Shown here: positions 1-9,137 of the stretch, piece by piece | Layout: each line of letters begins with the position of its first letter | Position numbering within the stretch: position 1 is the first letter of the stretch | Assembly: GCF_900128975.1 (NCBI RefSeq) | Contig: NZ_FQVC01000015.1 | Span: 1 to 64,000, forward strand | DNA length: 64,000 nucleotides | Direction: 5' to 3' | From: Devosia limi DSM 17137 | Lineage (GTDB): Bacteria > Pseudomonadota > Alphaproteobacteria > Rhizobiales > Devosiaceae | Translations under genes and position numbers: made by a program | The notes under the pieces: generated by a model | Database searches by the model: none | What the model was told of the DNA's origin: nothing | Seen by the model: only the letters and a program-made list of their open reading frames with translations

Positions 1-339
1 CAGGCCTCAGACAAAGCAGCGGTTCCCGCCCTATTGGCAACACGAGCAGTCGTCGGTGACGTGGTCGCGGACCGCGGCTACGACGCGCAAGCCATTATCG
101 AGATGATCCAGCAAAGAGGCGGCCGCGGCCACATCCCAACCCAACGGGACCGCAAGCAGCAGCGCAGCGTCGACCCAGCCATCTACCGCCAGCGCAACCT
201 CGTAGAACGGTTCTTCAACAAGCTCAAACACTTCCGCAAGATCGCAACCCGATACGAAAAGACGGCGCGCAACTATCTCGCCGCCGTTCTCATCGCTTGT
301 TCACGCCTCTGGATGCGCTTTTATGAGTCCGCTACCTAG
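1..339 (+). mobile_element. IS5-family transposase, C-terminal part (cut by window start)
   Basis: The reading frame is open from base 1 and encodes the C-terminal half of a DDE transposase of the IS5 family. It contains the second catalytic Asp in VVADRGYDA and the third catalytic Glu in RNLVERFFNKLKHFRKIATRY, the typical Y-(2)-R-(3)-E-(6)-K-like region of this family. The start shown by an internal TTG at 34 is not a real start; the gene begins before the window. The protein ends in a normal C-terminus (RLWMRFYESAT). The right IS end would lie shortly after the stop, near 340-360, but without the left end I cannot define the terminal repeat. Whether the element is intact or part of a two-frame transposase cannot be decided here. 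Confidence 0.85.
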
Positions 340-446
340 AGCCTGTGCCCGGTCGCCGGCCGGCGCCGCATATCGATGCGGTGCGCTGCTTGGCTTAGCC
401 GGGCTGGTGTGTTAGCGCCAAGCAACGCTGCTCATCAGTCAGGTCT

Positions 447-1118
447 ATGTTCATGCCGCCAAAGCTCTCCGGTCCGATGCTGGCGCCCATATCCGGCGCC
501 GCCCCCAAGCAGATCGTGGTGTTGTTACACGGCTATGGTTCGGATGGGGCCGACCTCATCGGGTTGGCACCGCATTGGCAGGCGGTTTTGCCCGACGCGC
601 TGTTCGTGGCACCCAATGCGCCCGAGCCCTGCCCGGGCAACCCCTTCGGCTTCCAGTGGTTCGCGCTGGATTATGAGAGCGACAGGGTGGCCAACCGACA
701 GCAGGGATTGCCCATGGCGGCGCCGGCTCTGGTGCAGTTTCTCGATGATCTATGGGCCCAGACCGGGCTGGGCGCAGAGGACACGATCCTGGCCGGGTTC
801 AGCCAGGGGGCGATGATGGCGCTGCATGTCGGCCTGTCGCTGCCGACAAAGCTCATGGGCATCGTCGCGTTTTCGGGGGCCTTCGTGCCGCCAGAGGGTT
901 TTGGCGGTCCGGGACTGGCGCAGCCGCCGGTCTGCCTGGTGCATGGCGATATGGATCAGGTGGTCGACCCGGAGCTGAGTTCGGCGGCGGAAACGGCGTT
1001 GCGTGCGGTCGGCGTGGACGTGCGCCACCATGTGTCGCGCGGCGTAGCGCACGGAATTTCGCCGGATGGCCTGGCATTTGCGACCGATTTCATCGCTTCG
1101 GCCGTCGCGCAAAAATAA
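447..1118 (+). CDS. alpha/beta hydrolase, carboxylesterase/phospholipase family
   Basis: A 223-residue cytoplasmic serine hydrolase of the YpfH/acyl-protein thioesterase-like carboxylesterase family. An oxyanion-hole motif HGYGSDG lies at residues 28-34, the nucleophile elbow GFSQG puts Ser at 119, Asp is at 170 in HGDMDQVV, and His is at 202 in GVAHGIS, so the full catalytic triad is visible. Length is normal for the family. A second ATG six bases downstream is an equally good start. No signal peptide. It stands alone between the IS remnant and the HNH gene, so context gives no hint of the physiological ester. Confidence 0.85.
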   Translation: MFMPPKLSGPMLAPISGAAPKQIVVLLHGYGSDGADLIGLAPHWQAVLPDALFVAPNAPEPCPGNPFGFQWFALDYESDRVANRQQGLPMAAPALVQFLDDLWAQTGLGAEDTILAGFSQGAMMALHVGLSLPTKLMGIVAFSGAFVPPEGFGGPGLAQPPVCLVHGDMDQVVDPELSSAAETALRAVGVDVRHHVSRGVAHGISPDGLAFATDFIASAVAQK

Positions 1119-1217
1119 ACGACGAAAGCTTGGGTGCCCCCGCTTCACAGGCCTGACACAAAGGGCCTATTATAAGGGGGCTATGGACTTACTCGATTCC
1201 CGATCCGGGAGACTCAA

Positions 1218-1775
1218 GTGACGATCCACGTGTCGCCTGAGGCCTGTCCCGCGCTTGTTCTGAACGCCGACTTCCGGCCGCTCAGCTATTATCCACTGTC
1301 CTTGTGGTCTTGGCAGGATGCGATCAAAGCGGTGTGTCTGGACCGGGTGAACATTGTGTCCAACTACGACACTGTCATCCATAGCCCCAGCTTCGACATG
1401 CAGCTGCCGAGCGTGGTCTCGCTCAAGGACTACGTCAAACCGGCGCTGCATCCCGCGTTCACACGCTTCAACGTGTTCCTGCGTGATCGCTTCCAGTGCC
1501 AGTATTGCGGTTCCAAGGACGATCTGACGTTCGACCATGTCATTCCGCGCTCCAAAGGGGGGCGAACGACCTGGGAAAACATCGTTGCCGCCTGCGCCCC
1601 GTGCAACCTGCGCAAGGCCAATCGCGTGCCATGGGACATCAAGATGTTCCCCAAGCAGGCCCCGTATCACCCGACAGTGCATGATCTGCACAATAATGGC
1701 CGGGCTTTCCCGCCCAACCATTTGCACCAGAGTTGGCTGGATTATCTCTACTGGGATATCGAGCTGGTCGAGTAG
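1218..1775 (+). CDS. HNH endonuclease family protein
   Basis: A 185-residue HNH protein of the common alphaproteobacterial chromosomal type. Zinc-binding CQYC is at 94-97 and CAPCN at 126-130, with the active-site DH at 106-107 in the FDHVIPRSKGG motif and the HNH Asn at 121 (WENIV). The N-terminal 80 residues match the usual fold of this subfamily, which is found next to housekeeping genes rather than in phages. GTG at 1218 is chosen because GGGAG sits about six bases upstream; no in-frame ATG exists nearby. The substrate of this subfamily is not known; a role in DNA repair or restriction is only inference. Confidence 0.85.
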   Translation: MTIHVSPEACPALVLNADFRPLSYYPLSLWSWQDAIKAVCLDRVNIVSNYDTVIHSPSFDMQLPSVVSLKDYVKPALHPAFTRFNVFLRDRFQCQYCGSKDDLTFDHVIPRSKGGRTTWENIVAACAPCNLRKANRVPWDIKMFPKQAPYHPTVHDLHNNGRAFPPNHLHQSWLDYLYWDIELVE

Positions 1776-1831
1776 GCGGGGTGCCGTTGCTTCGGCGTCC
1801 TGGCTGCACTCAATTTACATTCGCGTCCACC

Positions 1832-1861
1832 AGGTCATTCCCGCCTGCGCGGGCATGACCT
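1832..1861. repeat. REP-like palindrome
   Basis: A palindrome lies between the convergent HNH and dsbB genes: outer arms AGGTCAT/ATGACCT (7 bp) enclose a CCCGC..GCGGG core. Related elements with the same 'cattcccgc' core occur at 35471-35490 and about 35528-35537, so this appears to be a dispersed intergenic repeat. It may also act as a bidirectional terminator. Confidence 0.6.
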
Positions 1862-1912
1862 GATGGGGCGTGGCGGATGCACAGCCTGGCGGGGCCGGTG
1901 CGACCGTGACCC

Positions 1913-2425
1913 TTAGCGGGCCTGCCGGCGGTATTGGGCGAAGATCGAGAGTGCCAGCAGGCCGACCATGGCCAAGGAAGCCAGGGCATTGTAGCCAGCC
2001 ATCGAGATGCCGAAGAGGCGGAACTGCACCACATCACAACCCACGACATGGGCGGCGTTGAGATTGCTCATCGCATCGAAGCTGACCATTTCGCCGACAC
2101 CGGTGCAGGCGGTCGGACCGGGCCAGAAGCCCCATTCGACGCCAGCGTGATAGGCCCCCATATAGGCGCCCCAGATGAAGATGGCGGTGACGACAGCCAT
2201 GGCGGTGTACCAGACCGTCAGCGGCAAGCGGTTCCAGGTGAGCAGGATCACTGCCAGCAGCGGCAGACCCCAATAATAGCTCATGCGCTGTTCCAGGCAG
2301 AGCTCGCACGGCACAAGCCCGCCGAAAACCTGCGAAGCCAGGGCGCCAAGAATGGCAACGAGCCCGATCAGAAAGGCCAGCAGCGCGGCCTTCTTGTCGA
2401 GGGGGGCGAAGAGCGAAGCGGCCAT
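1913..2425 (-). CDS. dsbB: disulfide bond formation protein B
   Basis: A 170-residue inner-membrane quinone reductase that reoxidises periplasmic DsbA. The first redox pair CELC is at residues 40-43 just after the first membrane helix, followed by the Q-R (EQRMSYYW) quinone-site region. The second periplasmic pair is C107 (PTACTGVG) and C130 (VVGCDVVQF). Four hydrophobic segments are present. It lies downstream of the DUF72 gene on the same strand with an 84-base gap and may be co-transcribed, though no functional link is evident. Divergence from the E. coli protein is normal for alphaproteobacteria. Confidence 0.9.
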   Translation of the reverse strand: MAASLFAPLDKKAALLAFLIGLVAILGALASQVFGGLVPCELCLEQRMSYYWGLPLLAVILLTWNRLPLTVWYTAMAVVTAIFIWGAYMGAYHAGVEWGFWPGPTACTGVGEMVSFDAMSNLNAAHVVGCDVVQFRLFGISMAGYNALASLAMVGLLALSIFAQYRRQAR

Positions 2426-2509
2426 GAACAGACTTTCGGTGTGACGCTGAAGAATGTTGGCTGGATAGAGGGAGATCGCGGCGATTTCCAGCCCGGAACA
2501 GCGATGTGA

Positions 2510-3331
2510 TCAATCGCCCGGCAGGGCTATGCCCAGAGCCTGGCGCAAGGCGATGGCATTGGCTGGGGCGTGCAATTTGTCCTCGTGCACGAAATAGGCA
2601 TAGACGTCGCGTCCCTCGGTATCCCATTGCGCCATTTGATCGGCCCAGGCGGCGATATCGGTGGCCAGATAGCCAGCGGCATCGGGGCGCGGTGGTCCCT
2701 GCAGGCGGCAATAAACGAAGTCGGCCGTAAGCTGACGCGAGGGGAATTCGACCGTGTCGGAAATCACCATCGCCACATTGTGCGCTGCAAAGAGGGCGCG
2801 GGCATCGTCGCTGTCAAAGCTTGCATGGCGCGCTTCGATGGCATGACGAACGAGGCCGATGCCTGAGGTGTCGAGGTAGGGCGGCGATTTGAGGCGGCCA
2901 TCGGCCTTGCTGGCGAGCGCGACATAGCTGTCCGCGTCATGCGGCAACAAGTTTAGGAAGGCCTCGATCACCTCGGGCTTGAAGCTCACATTGGGCGGCA
3001 ATTGCCAGATGAAGGGGCCGAGCTTATCGCCAAGCGCCAGGGGGCCAGAGGCAAAGAAATTGGCCAGCTCCGGTGCGCAGTCCTTCAGTCGCTTGATATG
3101 GGTCACCAATTGTGGGCCCTTGATGGAGAAGACGAAGCCGTCGCGGGCCTCGCCGGCCCATTTGAGGAAGCTCGCGGGTTTCTGGTTGGCGCGGAAGGTG
3201 GCATTGATCTCGATGGTGCCGAGGCGCGAGCTGGCATAGGCCAGCTCCCTTTTCTGCACCAGGCCCGGCGGATAGAATTCACCGCGCCAGGGTTCAAATA
3301 CCCATCCAGCCGTTCCGGTCCTGATCGTCAC
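2510..3331 (-). CDS. DUF72 domain protein (YecE-like)
   Basis: A soluble DUF72 (YecE family, TIM-barrel-like) protein of about 273 residues. The N-terminal RTGTAGWVFEPWRGEFYP motif and the central FVFSIKGPQLVTHIKRL segment are diagnostic. The ATG at 3343 is possible, but GTG at 3331 is preferred because GAGGTGG lies six bases before it and it gives the usual short N-terminus. The biochemical function of the family is unknown. It follows the lipid kinase gene by about 70 bases on the same strand. Confidence 0.8.
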   Translation of the reverse strand: MTIRTGTAGWVFEPWRGEFYPPGLVQKRELAYASSRLGTIEINATFRANQKPASFLKWAGEARDGFVFSIKGPQLVTHIKRLKDCAPELANFFASGPLALGDKLGPFIWQLPPNVSFKPEVIEAFLNLLPHDADSYVALASKADGRLKSPPYLDTSGIGLVRHAIEARHASFDSDDARALFAAHNVAMVISDTVEFPSRQLTADFVYCRLQGPPRPDAAGYLATDIAAWADQMAQWDTEGRDVYAYFVHEDKLHAPANAIALRQALGIALPGD

Positions 3332-3403
3332 GGTCCACCTCATCGCCCAGATACAGTGTCTGACGGTCCAACAAGATGGCCCGCTTGTCCAGTGCTGGCG
3401 CTG

Positions 3404-4303
3404 CTATCGGCCAGGTCGAGCTGGCCCGGGTGCGAAGATAGCCACTGCCGATGGCCGGATAACGAAGTGGGCGGGCGTCGTGGTGACCAGGTCGCCATCG
3501 GTATTGATTGGCATTTCCCGTTTGGTCCGGATGTCGAACTCGACGCATTTGTCGGTGCGCACCTCCTCCCAGGCGCCATGGGTGCCTTTGCGGAACGCGC
3601 CGAGCAGCAGTAGCAGGCGGAACACATTATCCTGCTCGAGACTGTAGAGATCGAGGTGACCGTCATCGATGGCGGCATTGGCCTCGACCACGGTACCGCC
3701 GCCATAGTGGCGGCCATTGCCGACCGCGATCTGGAGGGTTTTGACCTGCACTTCGCCGGACCGGTTGATAATGGTGGCGCTGAACGGACGAGCCTTCAGC
3801 AAAACTCTCGCGGCCGCCAGCGCATAGCCCAGCTTGCCCCAGCGGCGCTTGGCTTCGCGCGATAGCGAATTTGCGAGATCCGCGCTCAGCCCCATGCTGG
3901 CGACATTGAAGAACGGGTGGCCGTTCACTTCTCCCAGATCGACGCGACGGGTCTGCCCGGCCAGGATTATGTCGGCGGCGGCAAGCAGGTCGTCCGGAAT
4001 GGCCAGCGTCCGTGCCAGGTCATTGGCGGTCCCCATCGGCATGATGCCCATGGGCAGGCCCGTCGCCATGATCCCCTTGGCGGCAGAATTAATGGTGCCG
4101 TCACCGCCGCAGACGATGACGAGATCGACTTCGTTGTGCCGGCGCTCGATATCGGCCGAAACTTCGCGGGGTGTGTGGAAGCGCTCGACCTTGACATCAA
4201 TGCCGCCGCGCTCCAACCGGGCGATTACCGGATCAAGCGTGTCGCTGCCACGCCGCGCATTGGGATTGATCAGCATCAGGGCATTGCGGCGGGCAGAGGA
4301 CAT
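3404..4303 (-). CDS. lipid kinase of the diacylglycerol kinase/YegS family
   Basis: A 299-residue cytoplasmic kinase with the diacylglycerol-kinase catalytic fold. Nucleotide-binding GGDGT is at residues 66-70, MGTAND at 90-95, and the C-terminal lobe has NGRHYGGG and TDGD motifs. The family phosphorylates lipids such as phosphatidylglycerol (YegS) or sphingoid/diacylglycerol substrates; the substrate here is not predictable. The open frame extends to 4339, but the ATG at 4303 (MSSARRNALMLINPNA) fits the normal N-terminus. The C-terminal GPARPGR tail is short and variable. Confidence 0.85.
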   Translation of the reverse strand: MSSARRNALMLINPNARRGSDTLDPVIARLERGGIDVKVERFHTPREVSADIERRHNEVDLVIVCGGDGTINSAAKGIMATGLPMGIMPMGTANDLARTLAIPDDLLAAADIILAGQTRRVDLGEVNGHPFFNVASMGLSADLANSLSREAKRRWGKLGYALAAARVLLKARPFSATIINRSGEVQVKTLQIAVGNGRHYGGGTVVEANAAIDDGHLDLYSLEQDNVFRLLLLLGAFRKGTHGAWEEVRTDKCVEFDIRTKREMPINTDGDLVTTTPAHFVIRPSAVAIFAPGPARPGR

Positions 4304-4448
4304 GGACAATCCAGGATGTTGGTATTGCGCGCATGGCACTACACCGTAATCCCAAGGAAAAACCAGCCTGTTTCTCCGCTCGCCGGAAGCGTTGCGAACA
4401 CCGCATCCGGCAAGCCTTTTGGTCGCGATTTCTGCCGAGCATCTGTGA

Positions 4449-5429
4449 CTAAAGCGGTTTCTTCAACCACTTGGCCAGCACCCCGACAATGCCCTCGCGG
4501 AACAACAGCACGCTGCCGACGAAGATCACGCCCTGCAACACTGTCACCCAGGCACCGAAGCCGGCAAAATAGTTCTGCATGCTGACAATGATCGCGGCGC
4601 CGATCAATGGCCCGAAGACGGTGCCCATGCCTCCGAGCAGGGTCATCAGCACCACCTCGCCAGACATGGTCCAGTAGACGTCGGTGAGCGAAGCGAGCTG
4701 GAAGACAATGGCCTTGGTGGCGCCAGCGAGTCCGGCCAACGCGGCCGACATGACGAAGACGGCGAGCTTGTAGCGATTGACCTTGTAGCCCAGCGAGATC
4801 GAACGGGGCTCGTTGTCACGAATAGCCTTGAGCACCTGGCCGAAGGGCGAGTGGATGATGCGGTAGATCAGCAGCAGCGCGCCGAAGACAATGGCGAGCA
4901 CCACGAAATACAGCGTGAGATCGGAGCTGAGGTCGATGAGGCCGAACAGCTTGCCCCGCGGCACGGCCTGAATGCCATCCTCGCCGCCGGTGAACGGCGC
5001 CTGCAGCGCGAAGAAGAATACCATCTGTGCGAAGGCCAGCGTCACCATGGCGAAGTAAATGCCCTGCCGCCGGATCGCCAATGCACCGATGCCGAGGCCC
5101 AGCACCGCCGCGGCCAGCACACCGAGCAGGATGGCGAATTCGGGATTGAAGCCCCAGGCCTTGGCGGCATAGGCAGCGACATAGCTTGCCGAGCCGAAGA
5201 AGGCCGCGTGACCGAATGACAGCAGGCCGCCGAAGCCGAGCAGCAGGTTCAGCGCACTGGCGAACAGGGCAAAGCACAGCACCTTCATCAGGAATACGGG
5301 ATAGAGCAGGCTGGGCGCCACCAGCAACAGGCCGAACAGCACAGCGAAGATCACCATGTGATGGCGCGGCGTGCCAACCGGCAAGGCTGCAGCCTCGGAA
5401 CGGTAGCCGGTTTCCGATTGGGTCGTCAT
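4449..5429 (-). CDS. livM: branched-chain amino acid-type ABC transporter permease LivM
   Basis: An inner-membrane permease of the LivM family, 326 residues with about nine hydrophobic helices. The conserved RRQGIYFAMVTLAFAQM and GGMGTVFGPLIGAA motifs are present. It forms a heterodimeric channel with LivH and is powered by LivG/LivF. Its start overlaps the livH stop by one base (TGATG), so translation is coupled. The open frame continues far upstream through livH in another frame, but that part is a shadow. It is the last gene of bdhA-livGFKHM; linkage to a hydroxybutyrate dehydrogenase suggests the cargo may not be an amino acid (inference). Confidence 0.9.
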   Translation of the reverse strand: MTTQSETGYRSEAAALPVGTPRHHMVIFAVLFGLLLVAPSLLYPVFLMKVLCFALFASALNLLLGFGGLLSFGHAAFFGSASYVAAYAAKAWGFNPEFAILLGVLAAAVLGLGIGALAIRRQGIYFAMVTLAFAQMVFFFALQAPFTGGEDGIQAVPRGKLFGLIDLSSDLTLYFVVLAIVFGALLLIYRIIHSPFGQVLKAIRDNEPRSISLGYKVNRYKLAVFVMSAALAGLAGATKAIVFQLASLTDVYWTMSGEVVLMTLLGGMGTVFGPLIGAAIIVSMQNYFAGFGAWVTVLQGVIFVGSVLLFREGIVGVLAKWLKKPL

Positions 5430-6316
5430 CACTGCGTCCTTCCAAACAGCCCGGCGGGCTTGACCAGCAGCACGATGGCCATGATCACGAAAATCACCAC
5501 GGCCGAGCCTTCGGGATAAAACACCCGCGTCAGGCCTTCGACGACACCAAGTCCAAAGCCGGTCAGAATGGCGCCCAGGATCGAGCCCATGCCGCCAATG
5601 ACGACGACAGCGAAGACCACGATGATGAGGTCGGCGCCCATATTGGGGTTGACCGAATAGATCGGCGCGGCCAGCACGCCGGCCAGCGCGGCCAGCGCCA
5701 CCCCGAAACCATAGGTCAGGGTGATCATGCGCGGCACGTTGATGCCGAAGGCCCCGACGAGCGTTGGATTTTCGGTAGCGGCGCGGAGATAGGCGCCCAG
5801 CCGGGTCTTTTCGATGGCGAACCAGGTGGCAAAGCACACCACGACCGAGGCGACGATGACCCAGGCGCGATAATTGGGCAGGAACATGAAACCGAGATTG
5901 GTGCCGCCCGAGAGTTCGGCGGGGATGGAATAGGGCAGGCCCGAGACGCCGTACTGGTTGCGGAACAGGCCCTGGATGATCAGCGCCAGGCCGAAGGTCA
6001 GCAGCAGGCCATAGAGGTGGTCCAGATGATAGAGCCGGCTGATCATCAGCCGCTCGATCACCACGCCCGTCGCGCCAACCACCAGCGGCACGATCAGCAG
6101 CGCCCACCAGTAGTTGATGCCGGTATAGGTCAGCAGCATCCAGGCAACGAAGGCACCCATCATATACTGCGCGCCGTGGCTGAAATTGATGATGTTGAGC
6201 AGGCCGAAAATGACCGCCAGCCCGAGGCTAAGCAGCGCATAAAATGAGCCATTGATCAGCCCCAGCAGCAATTGCCCGAAAAGTGCCTGTGGCGGTATGC
6301 CCAAAAGCTCGAACAT
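5429..6316 (-). CDS. livH: branched-chain amino acid-type ABC transporter permease LivH
   Basis: A 295-residue inner-membrane permease. The N-terminal INGSFYALLSLGLAVIFG and INFSHGAQYMMGAF segments are hallmarks of LivH, and GGMGSILGAIL lies near the C-terminus. It pairs with LivM. It is separated from the upstream binding-protein gene by 63 bases holding a stable hairpin (6346-6370), which probably tunes expression of permeases relative to the binding protein. Confidence 0.9.
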   Translation of the reverse strand: MFELLGIPPQALFGQLLLGLINGSFYALLSLGLAVIFGLLNIINFSHGAQYMMGAFVAWMLLTYTGINYWWALLIVPLVVGATGVVIERLMISRLYHLDHLYGLLLTFGLALIIQGLFRNQYGVSGLPYSIPAELSGGTNLGFMFLPNYRAWVIVASVVVCFATWFAIEKTRLGAYLRAATENPTLVGAFGINVPRMITLTYGFGVALAALAGVLAAPIYSVNPNMGADLIIVVFAVVVIGGMGSILGAILTGFGLGVVEGLTRVFYPEGSAVVIFVIMAIVLLVKPAGLFGRTQ

Positions 6317-6345
6317 GACAAACGATCCCGATGCAAACGAGGGGA

Positions 6346-6370
6346 GGCGCCCCGGCGGTGCCGGAGCGCC
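6346..6370 (-). terminator. intercistronic hairpin between livK-type gene and livH
   Basis: On the minus-strand transcript two 10-base arms (GGCGCTCCGG and CCGGGGCGCC, one G:T wobble) close a CACCG loop. There is no T-tract, so it is better seen as a 3' stabiliser or partial terminator for the upstream binding-protein message, allowing more binding protein than permease. Confidence 0.5.
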
Positions 6371-6379
6371 ATTGGTGAA

Positions 6380-7582
6380 CTACTCGGCGATGAAGGCGCA
6401 GCCGCCGTCTTCGATCGGCCGGAAAGCATCGGCGGCCGGGGTGGTGGCGACCAAGGTGTAGTAATCCCACGGGCCGGTGGATTCAGCCGGTGACTTGACC
6501 CTGAACAGGTGCATGTCGTGGATCTTGCGACCGTCTTCGCGGATCATGCCGTCGCCAAACAGCGGATCGCTGGTCGGTGTGGACTTCATTGCCGCCATCA
6601 GGGCTTCAGTTTCCTTGGCTCCGGTGGATTCCACCGCCTTGAGGTAGTGCAGCACGCTGGCATAGACGCCGGCATGCACCATGGTCGGCTTCTTGCCGTC
6701 GTTCTGGGCGGCGAAGCGCTCGGACCAGGCGCGGGTCTCGTCATTGAGGTCCCAGTAGAAGCTCTCTGTCAGCACCAGCCCCTGCGCGGTTTCAAGGCCC
6801 AGCGCGTGAATGTCGGTGATGAAGATCAGCAGACCCGCAAGCGCCTGGCCGGCCTGGGTGATGCCGAACTCGGATGCCTGCTTGATGGTGTTGACGGTGT
6901 CGCCGCCCGCATTGGCGAGGCCGATCACCTGGGCACCCGAGGCCTGGGCCTGCAGCAGGTAGGAAGAAAAATCGGTGCCGGGGAATGGATGGCGCACGGT
7001 GCCGACCACTTCGCCGCCCGAGCCCTCGACAATGGCCATGGTATCGCGCTCAAGCGCATGACCAAAGGCATAGTCGGCGGTGATGAAGAACCACTTGTCA
7101 TTGCCCTGTTCCACCATGGCGGTGCCGGTGCCCTTGGCGAGTGCCCAGGTATCGTAGGTCCAGTGCACCGTATTGGGCGAGCACTGCGCGCCGGTCAGGT
7201 CGGCCGATCCGGCTCCCGAATTCATGAAGATCTTGTTCTTCTCGCGGGTGATTTCGTTGACCGCAAATGCTGCCGACGAGGTCGGTACGTCCACGATCAG
7301 GTCGACGCCATCCTGGTCATACCATTGGCGGGCAATATTGGAGGCGACGTCGGGCTTGTTCTGGTGATCGGCCGAGACGATTTCGACGGTGATGCCCTTG
7401 CCGGCGGCGTCGAAATCCTCGACGGCCATGCGGGCAGCGATCACCGAGCCTTCGCCCGACAGATCGGCATAGACGCCCGAGCGGTCGTTGAGCACGCCGA
7501 TCTTGACTTCGGTCTGGGCCATGGCCGTACCCGCCAGCAGCAGGCTGGTGGCCGAAGCCAGGATGATGGTCTTGAAATTCAT
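6380..7582 (-). CDS. periplasmic substrate-binding protein, Leu/Ile/Val type
   Basis: A 400-residue class-I periplasmic binding protein of the branched-chain amino acid ABC family. A signal peptide (MNFKTIILASATSLLLAGTAMAQ) is cleaved near residue 22, followed by VKIGVLNDRSGVYADLSG, the typical first strand and ligand loop. Members of this subgroup carry amino acids, amides, aromatic acids and other carboxylates. Here the neighbours are bdhA and a sigma-54 activator, suggesting a hydroxy-carboxylate ligand (inference). Gene order livF-livK-livH is conserved in such operons. Confidence 0.88.
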   Translation of the reverse strand: MNFKTIILASATSLLLAGTAMAQTEVKIGVLNDRSGVYADLSGEGSVIAARMAVEDFDAAGKGITVEIVSADHQNKPDVASNIARQWYDQDGVDLIVDVPTSSAAFAVNEITREKNKIFMNSGAGSADLTGAQCSPNTVHWTYDTWALAKGTGTAMVEQGNDKWFFITADYAFGHALERDTMAIVEGSGGEVVGTVRHPFPGTDFSSYLLQAQASGAQVIGLANAGGDTVNTIKQASEFGITQAGQALAGLLIFITDIHALGLETAQGLVLTESFYWDLNDETRAWSERFAAQNDGKKPTMVHAGVYASVLHYLKAVESTGAKETEALMAAMKSTPTSDPLFGDGMIREDGRKIHDMHLFRVKSPAESTGPWDYYTLVATTPAADAFRPIEDGGCAFIAE

Positions 7583-7624
7583 TATTGCGTCTCCTCCTGA
7601 TGGTGCCGATTTTTCGGCTTGGTG

Positions 7625-8359
7625 CTAGACGCCCAGATAGGCGTGGAGCTTGTTCATGTTGGCGGCGAGATCGGCATTGGGAATGGTGTCGATCACCCGA
7701 CCCTGTTCGACGACGTAGTGCCGGTCCGCTACCGATGCGGCGAAGCGGAAATTCTGTTCGACCAATACGATGGTAAAGCCCTGGCTCTTGAGCTGGCCAA
7801 GGGTGCGGCCGATCTGCTGCACGATCACCGGGGCCAGACCCTCGGTGGGTTCGTCCAGCAACAGGAATTTGGCGCCGGTCCGCAAGATGCGGGCGATGGC
7901 CAGCATCTGTTGCTCGCCACCGGAGAGCTTGGTGCCCTGGCCGCCCAGCCGCTCGCGCAGGTTGGGGAACATGTCGAGCACCGCTTCACGCGTCAGCCCG
8001 CCGGGCCGCACCTGTGGTGGCAGCATGAGGTTTTCCTCGACCGAGAGACTGGAAAAGATGCCGCGCTCTTCGGGGCAGAAGGCAATCCCGGCATGGGCGA
8101 TGTGGCGCGGCGCTAGCCCGATCAGTTCGCGATCGTCGAAACGCACAGAGCCTTTCCGCTTGCCCAGCAGCCCCATGATGGCACGCAGCGTGCTGGTCTT
8201 GCCGGCACCATTGCGGCCAAGCAGGGTCACGACCTCGCCAGGGTACACGTCGAAATTGATACCATGCAGCACATGGCTTTCGTCGTACCAGCCGTTGAGG
8301 TCGCGCACCGCGAGCAGGCTGTCGGCTTGCGCACCGACCGTCGCCATTGGTTCACTCAT
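7625..8359 (-). CDS. livF: ABC transporter ATP-binding protein LivF
   Basis: A 244-residue ATPase of the LivF subfamily. The Walker A motif GRNGAGKTS, signature LSGGEQQMLAIAR and Walker B LLLDEPTEGLAP are all intact. The chosen ATG at 8359 overlaps the livG stop by 8 bases, the usual coupling in liv operons. The longer open frame upstream reads into livG in a different frame and is discarded. It energises LivHM import together with LivG. Confidence 0.9.
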   Translation of the reverse strand: MSEPMATVGAQADSLLAVRDLNGWYDESHVLHGINFDVYPGEVVTLLGRNGAGKTSTLRAIMGLLGKRKGSVRFDDRELIGLAPRHIAHAGIAFCPEERGIFSSLSVEENLMLPPQVRPGGLTREAVLDMFPNLRERLGGQGTKLSGGEQQMLAIARILRTGAKFLLLDEPTEGLAPVIVQQIGRTLGQLKSQGFTIVLVEQNFRFAASVADRHYVVEQGRVIDTIPNADLAANMNKLHAYLGV

Positions 8360-9137
8360 GGCCGGCTCCGATATAGGCTTCGATGACGCGGGGATCCTTG
8401 GACACCACTTCATAGGACCCCTCTGACAGGACCTGGCCGCGCGCCAAAACCGTGATGCGGTCGGAAAGGTCGGCAACGACGGACAGGTTGTGCTCGACCA
8501 TCAGGATGGTGCGATTGGCCGAAATCTTGCGGATCAGCGCCGATATGCGCGCGACGTCTTCCTGCGCCATGCCGGCCATGGGTTCATCGAGCAGCAGCAT
8601 TTCGGGTTCGAGCGCCAGCGTCGTGGCGATCTCCAGCGCCCGCTTGCGGCCATAACTCAGCTCGCCTGCCGTTTCATTGGTAAAGCTCGACAGGCCAACC
8701 TCGTCGATGCGCTCCATCGCTTCTGCGTCGAGTTGATGCAGCACCGTCTGCGAGCGCCAGAAGTCGAAGCTGTCACCGCGCCGCCGCTGCAGCGCAATGC
8801 GCACGTTCTCGAGTACGCTGAGCTTGGGAAACACTGCCGAGATCTGGAACGAGCGCACCAGGCCAAGCCGCGCAATATCGGCCGCCGGCATGCGAGTAAT
8901 GTCGCGACCGTTCAGCGTAATGGTGCCAGCGCTCGGCTGCAGGAATTTGGTCAGCAGGTTGAAGCAGGTGGTCTTGCCCGCCCCGTTCGGCCCGATCAGT
9001 GCATGGATCGAGCCACGCTGCACATCAAGATCAACGCCGTTCACCGCCACGAACCCGGCAAAGCGCTTGCTCAGGCCGCGCGCTGAAAGGATGACGTCGG
9101 CTGCCGAGGCCGTCTGGGTTGTCATGGCTGCGTTCAT
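8352..9137 (-). CDS. livG: ABC transporter ATP-binding protein LivG
   Basis: A 261-residue ATPase of the LivG subfamily with Walker A GPNGAGKTT, signature LSYGRKRALEIA and Walker B LLLDEPMAGMA. Of two in-frame ATGs, that at 9137 is chosen: it forms an ATGA overlap with the bdhA stop and has GGACGG upstream. It is translationally coupled to bdhA on one side and livF on the other, so enzyme and transporter are made together. Confidence 0.9.
   Translation of the reverse strand: MNAAMTTQTASAADVILSARGLSKRFAGFVAVNGVDLDVQRGSIHALIGPNGAGKTTCFNLLTKFLQPSAGTITLNGRDITRMPAADIARLGLVRSFQISAVFPKLSVLENVRIALQRRRGDSFDFWRSQTVLHQLDAEAMERIDEVGLSSFTNETAGELSYGRKRALEIATTLALEPEMLLLDEPMAGMAQEDVARISALIRKISANRTILMVEHNLSVVADLSDRITVLARGQVLSEGSYEVVSKDPRVIEAYIGAGHE

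Noticed and set aside
5430-6107. Long upstream extension of the livM reading frame
   Set aside because: The extension lies inside livH on the same strand in another frame and has a random Arg/Pro-rich composition; livM has a clear start at 5429 coupled to livH.
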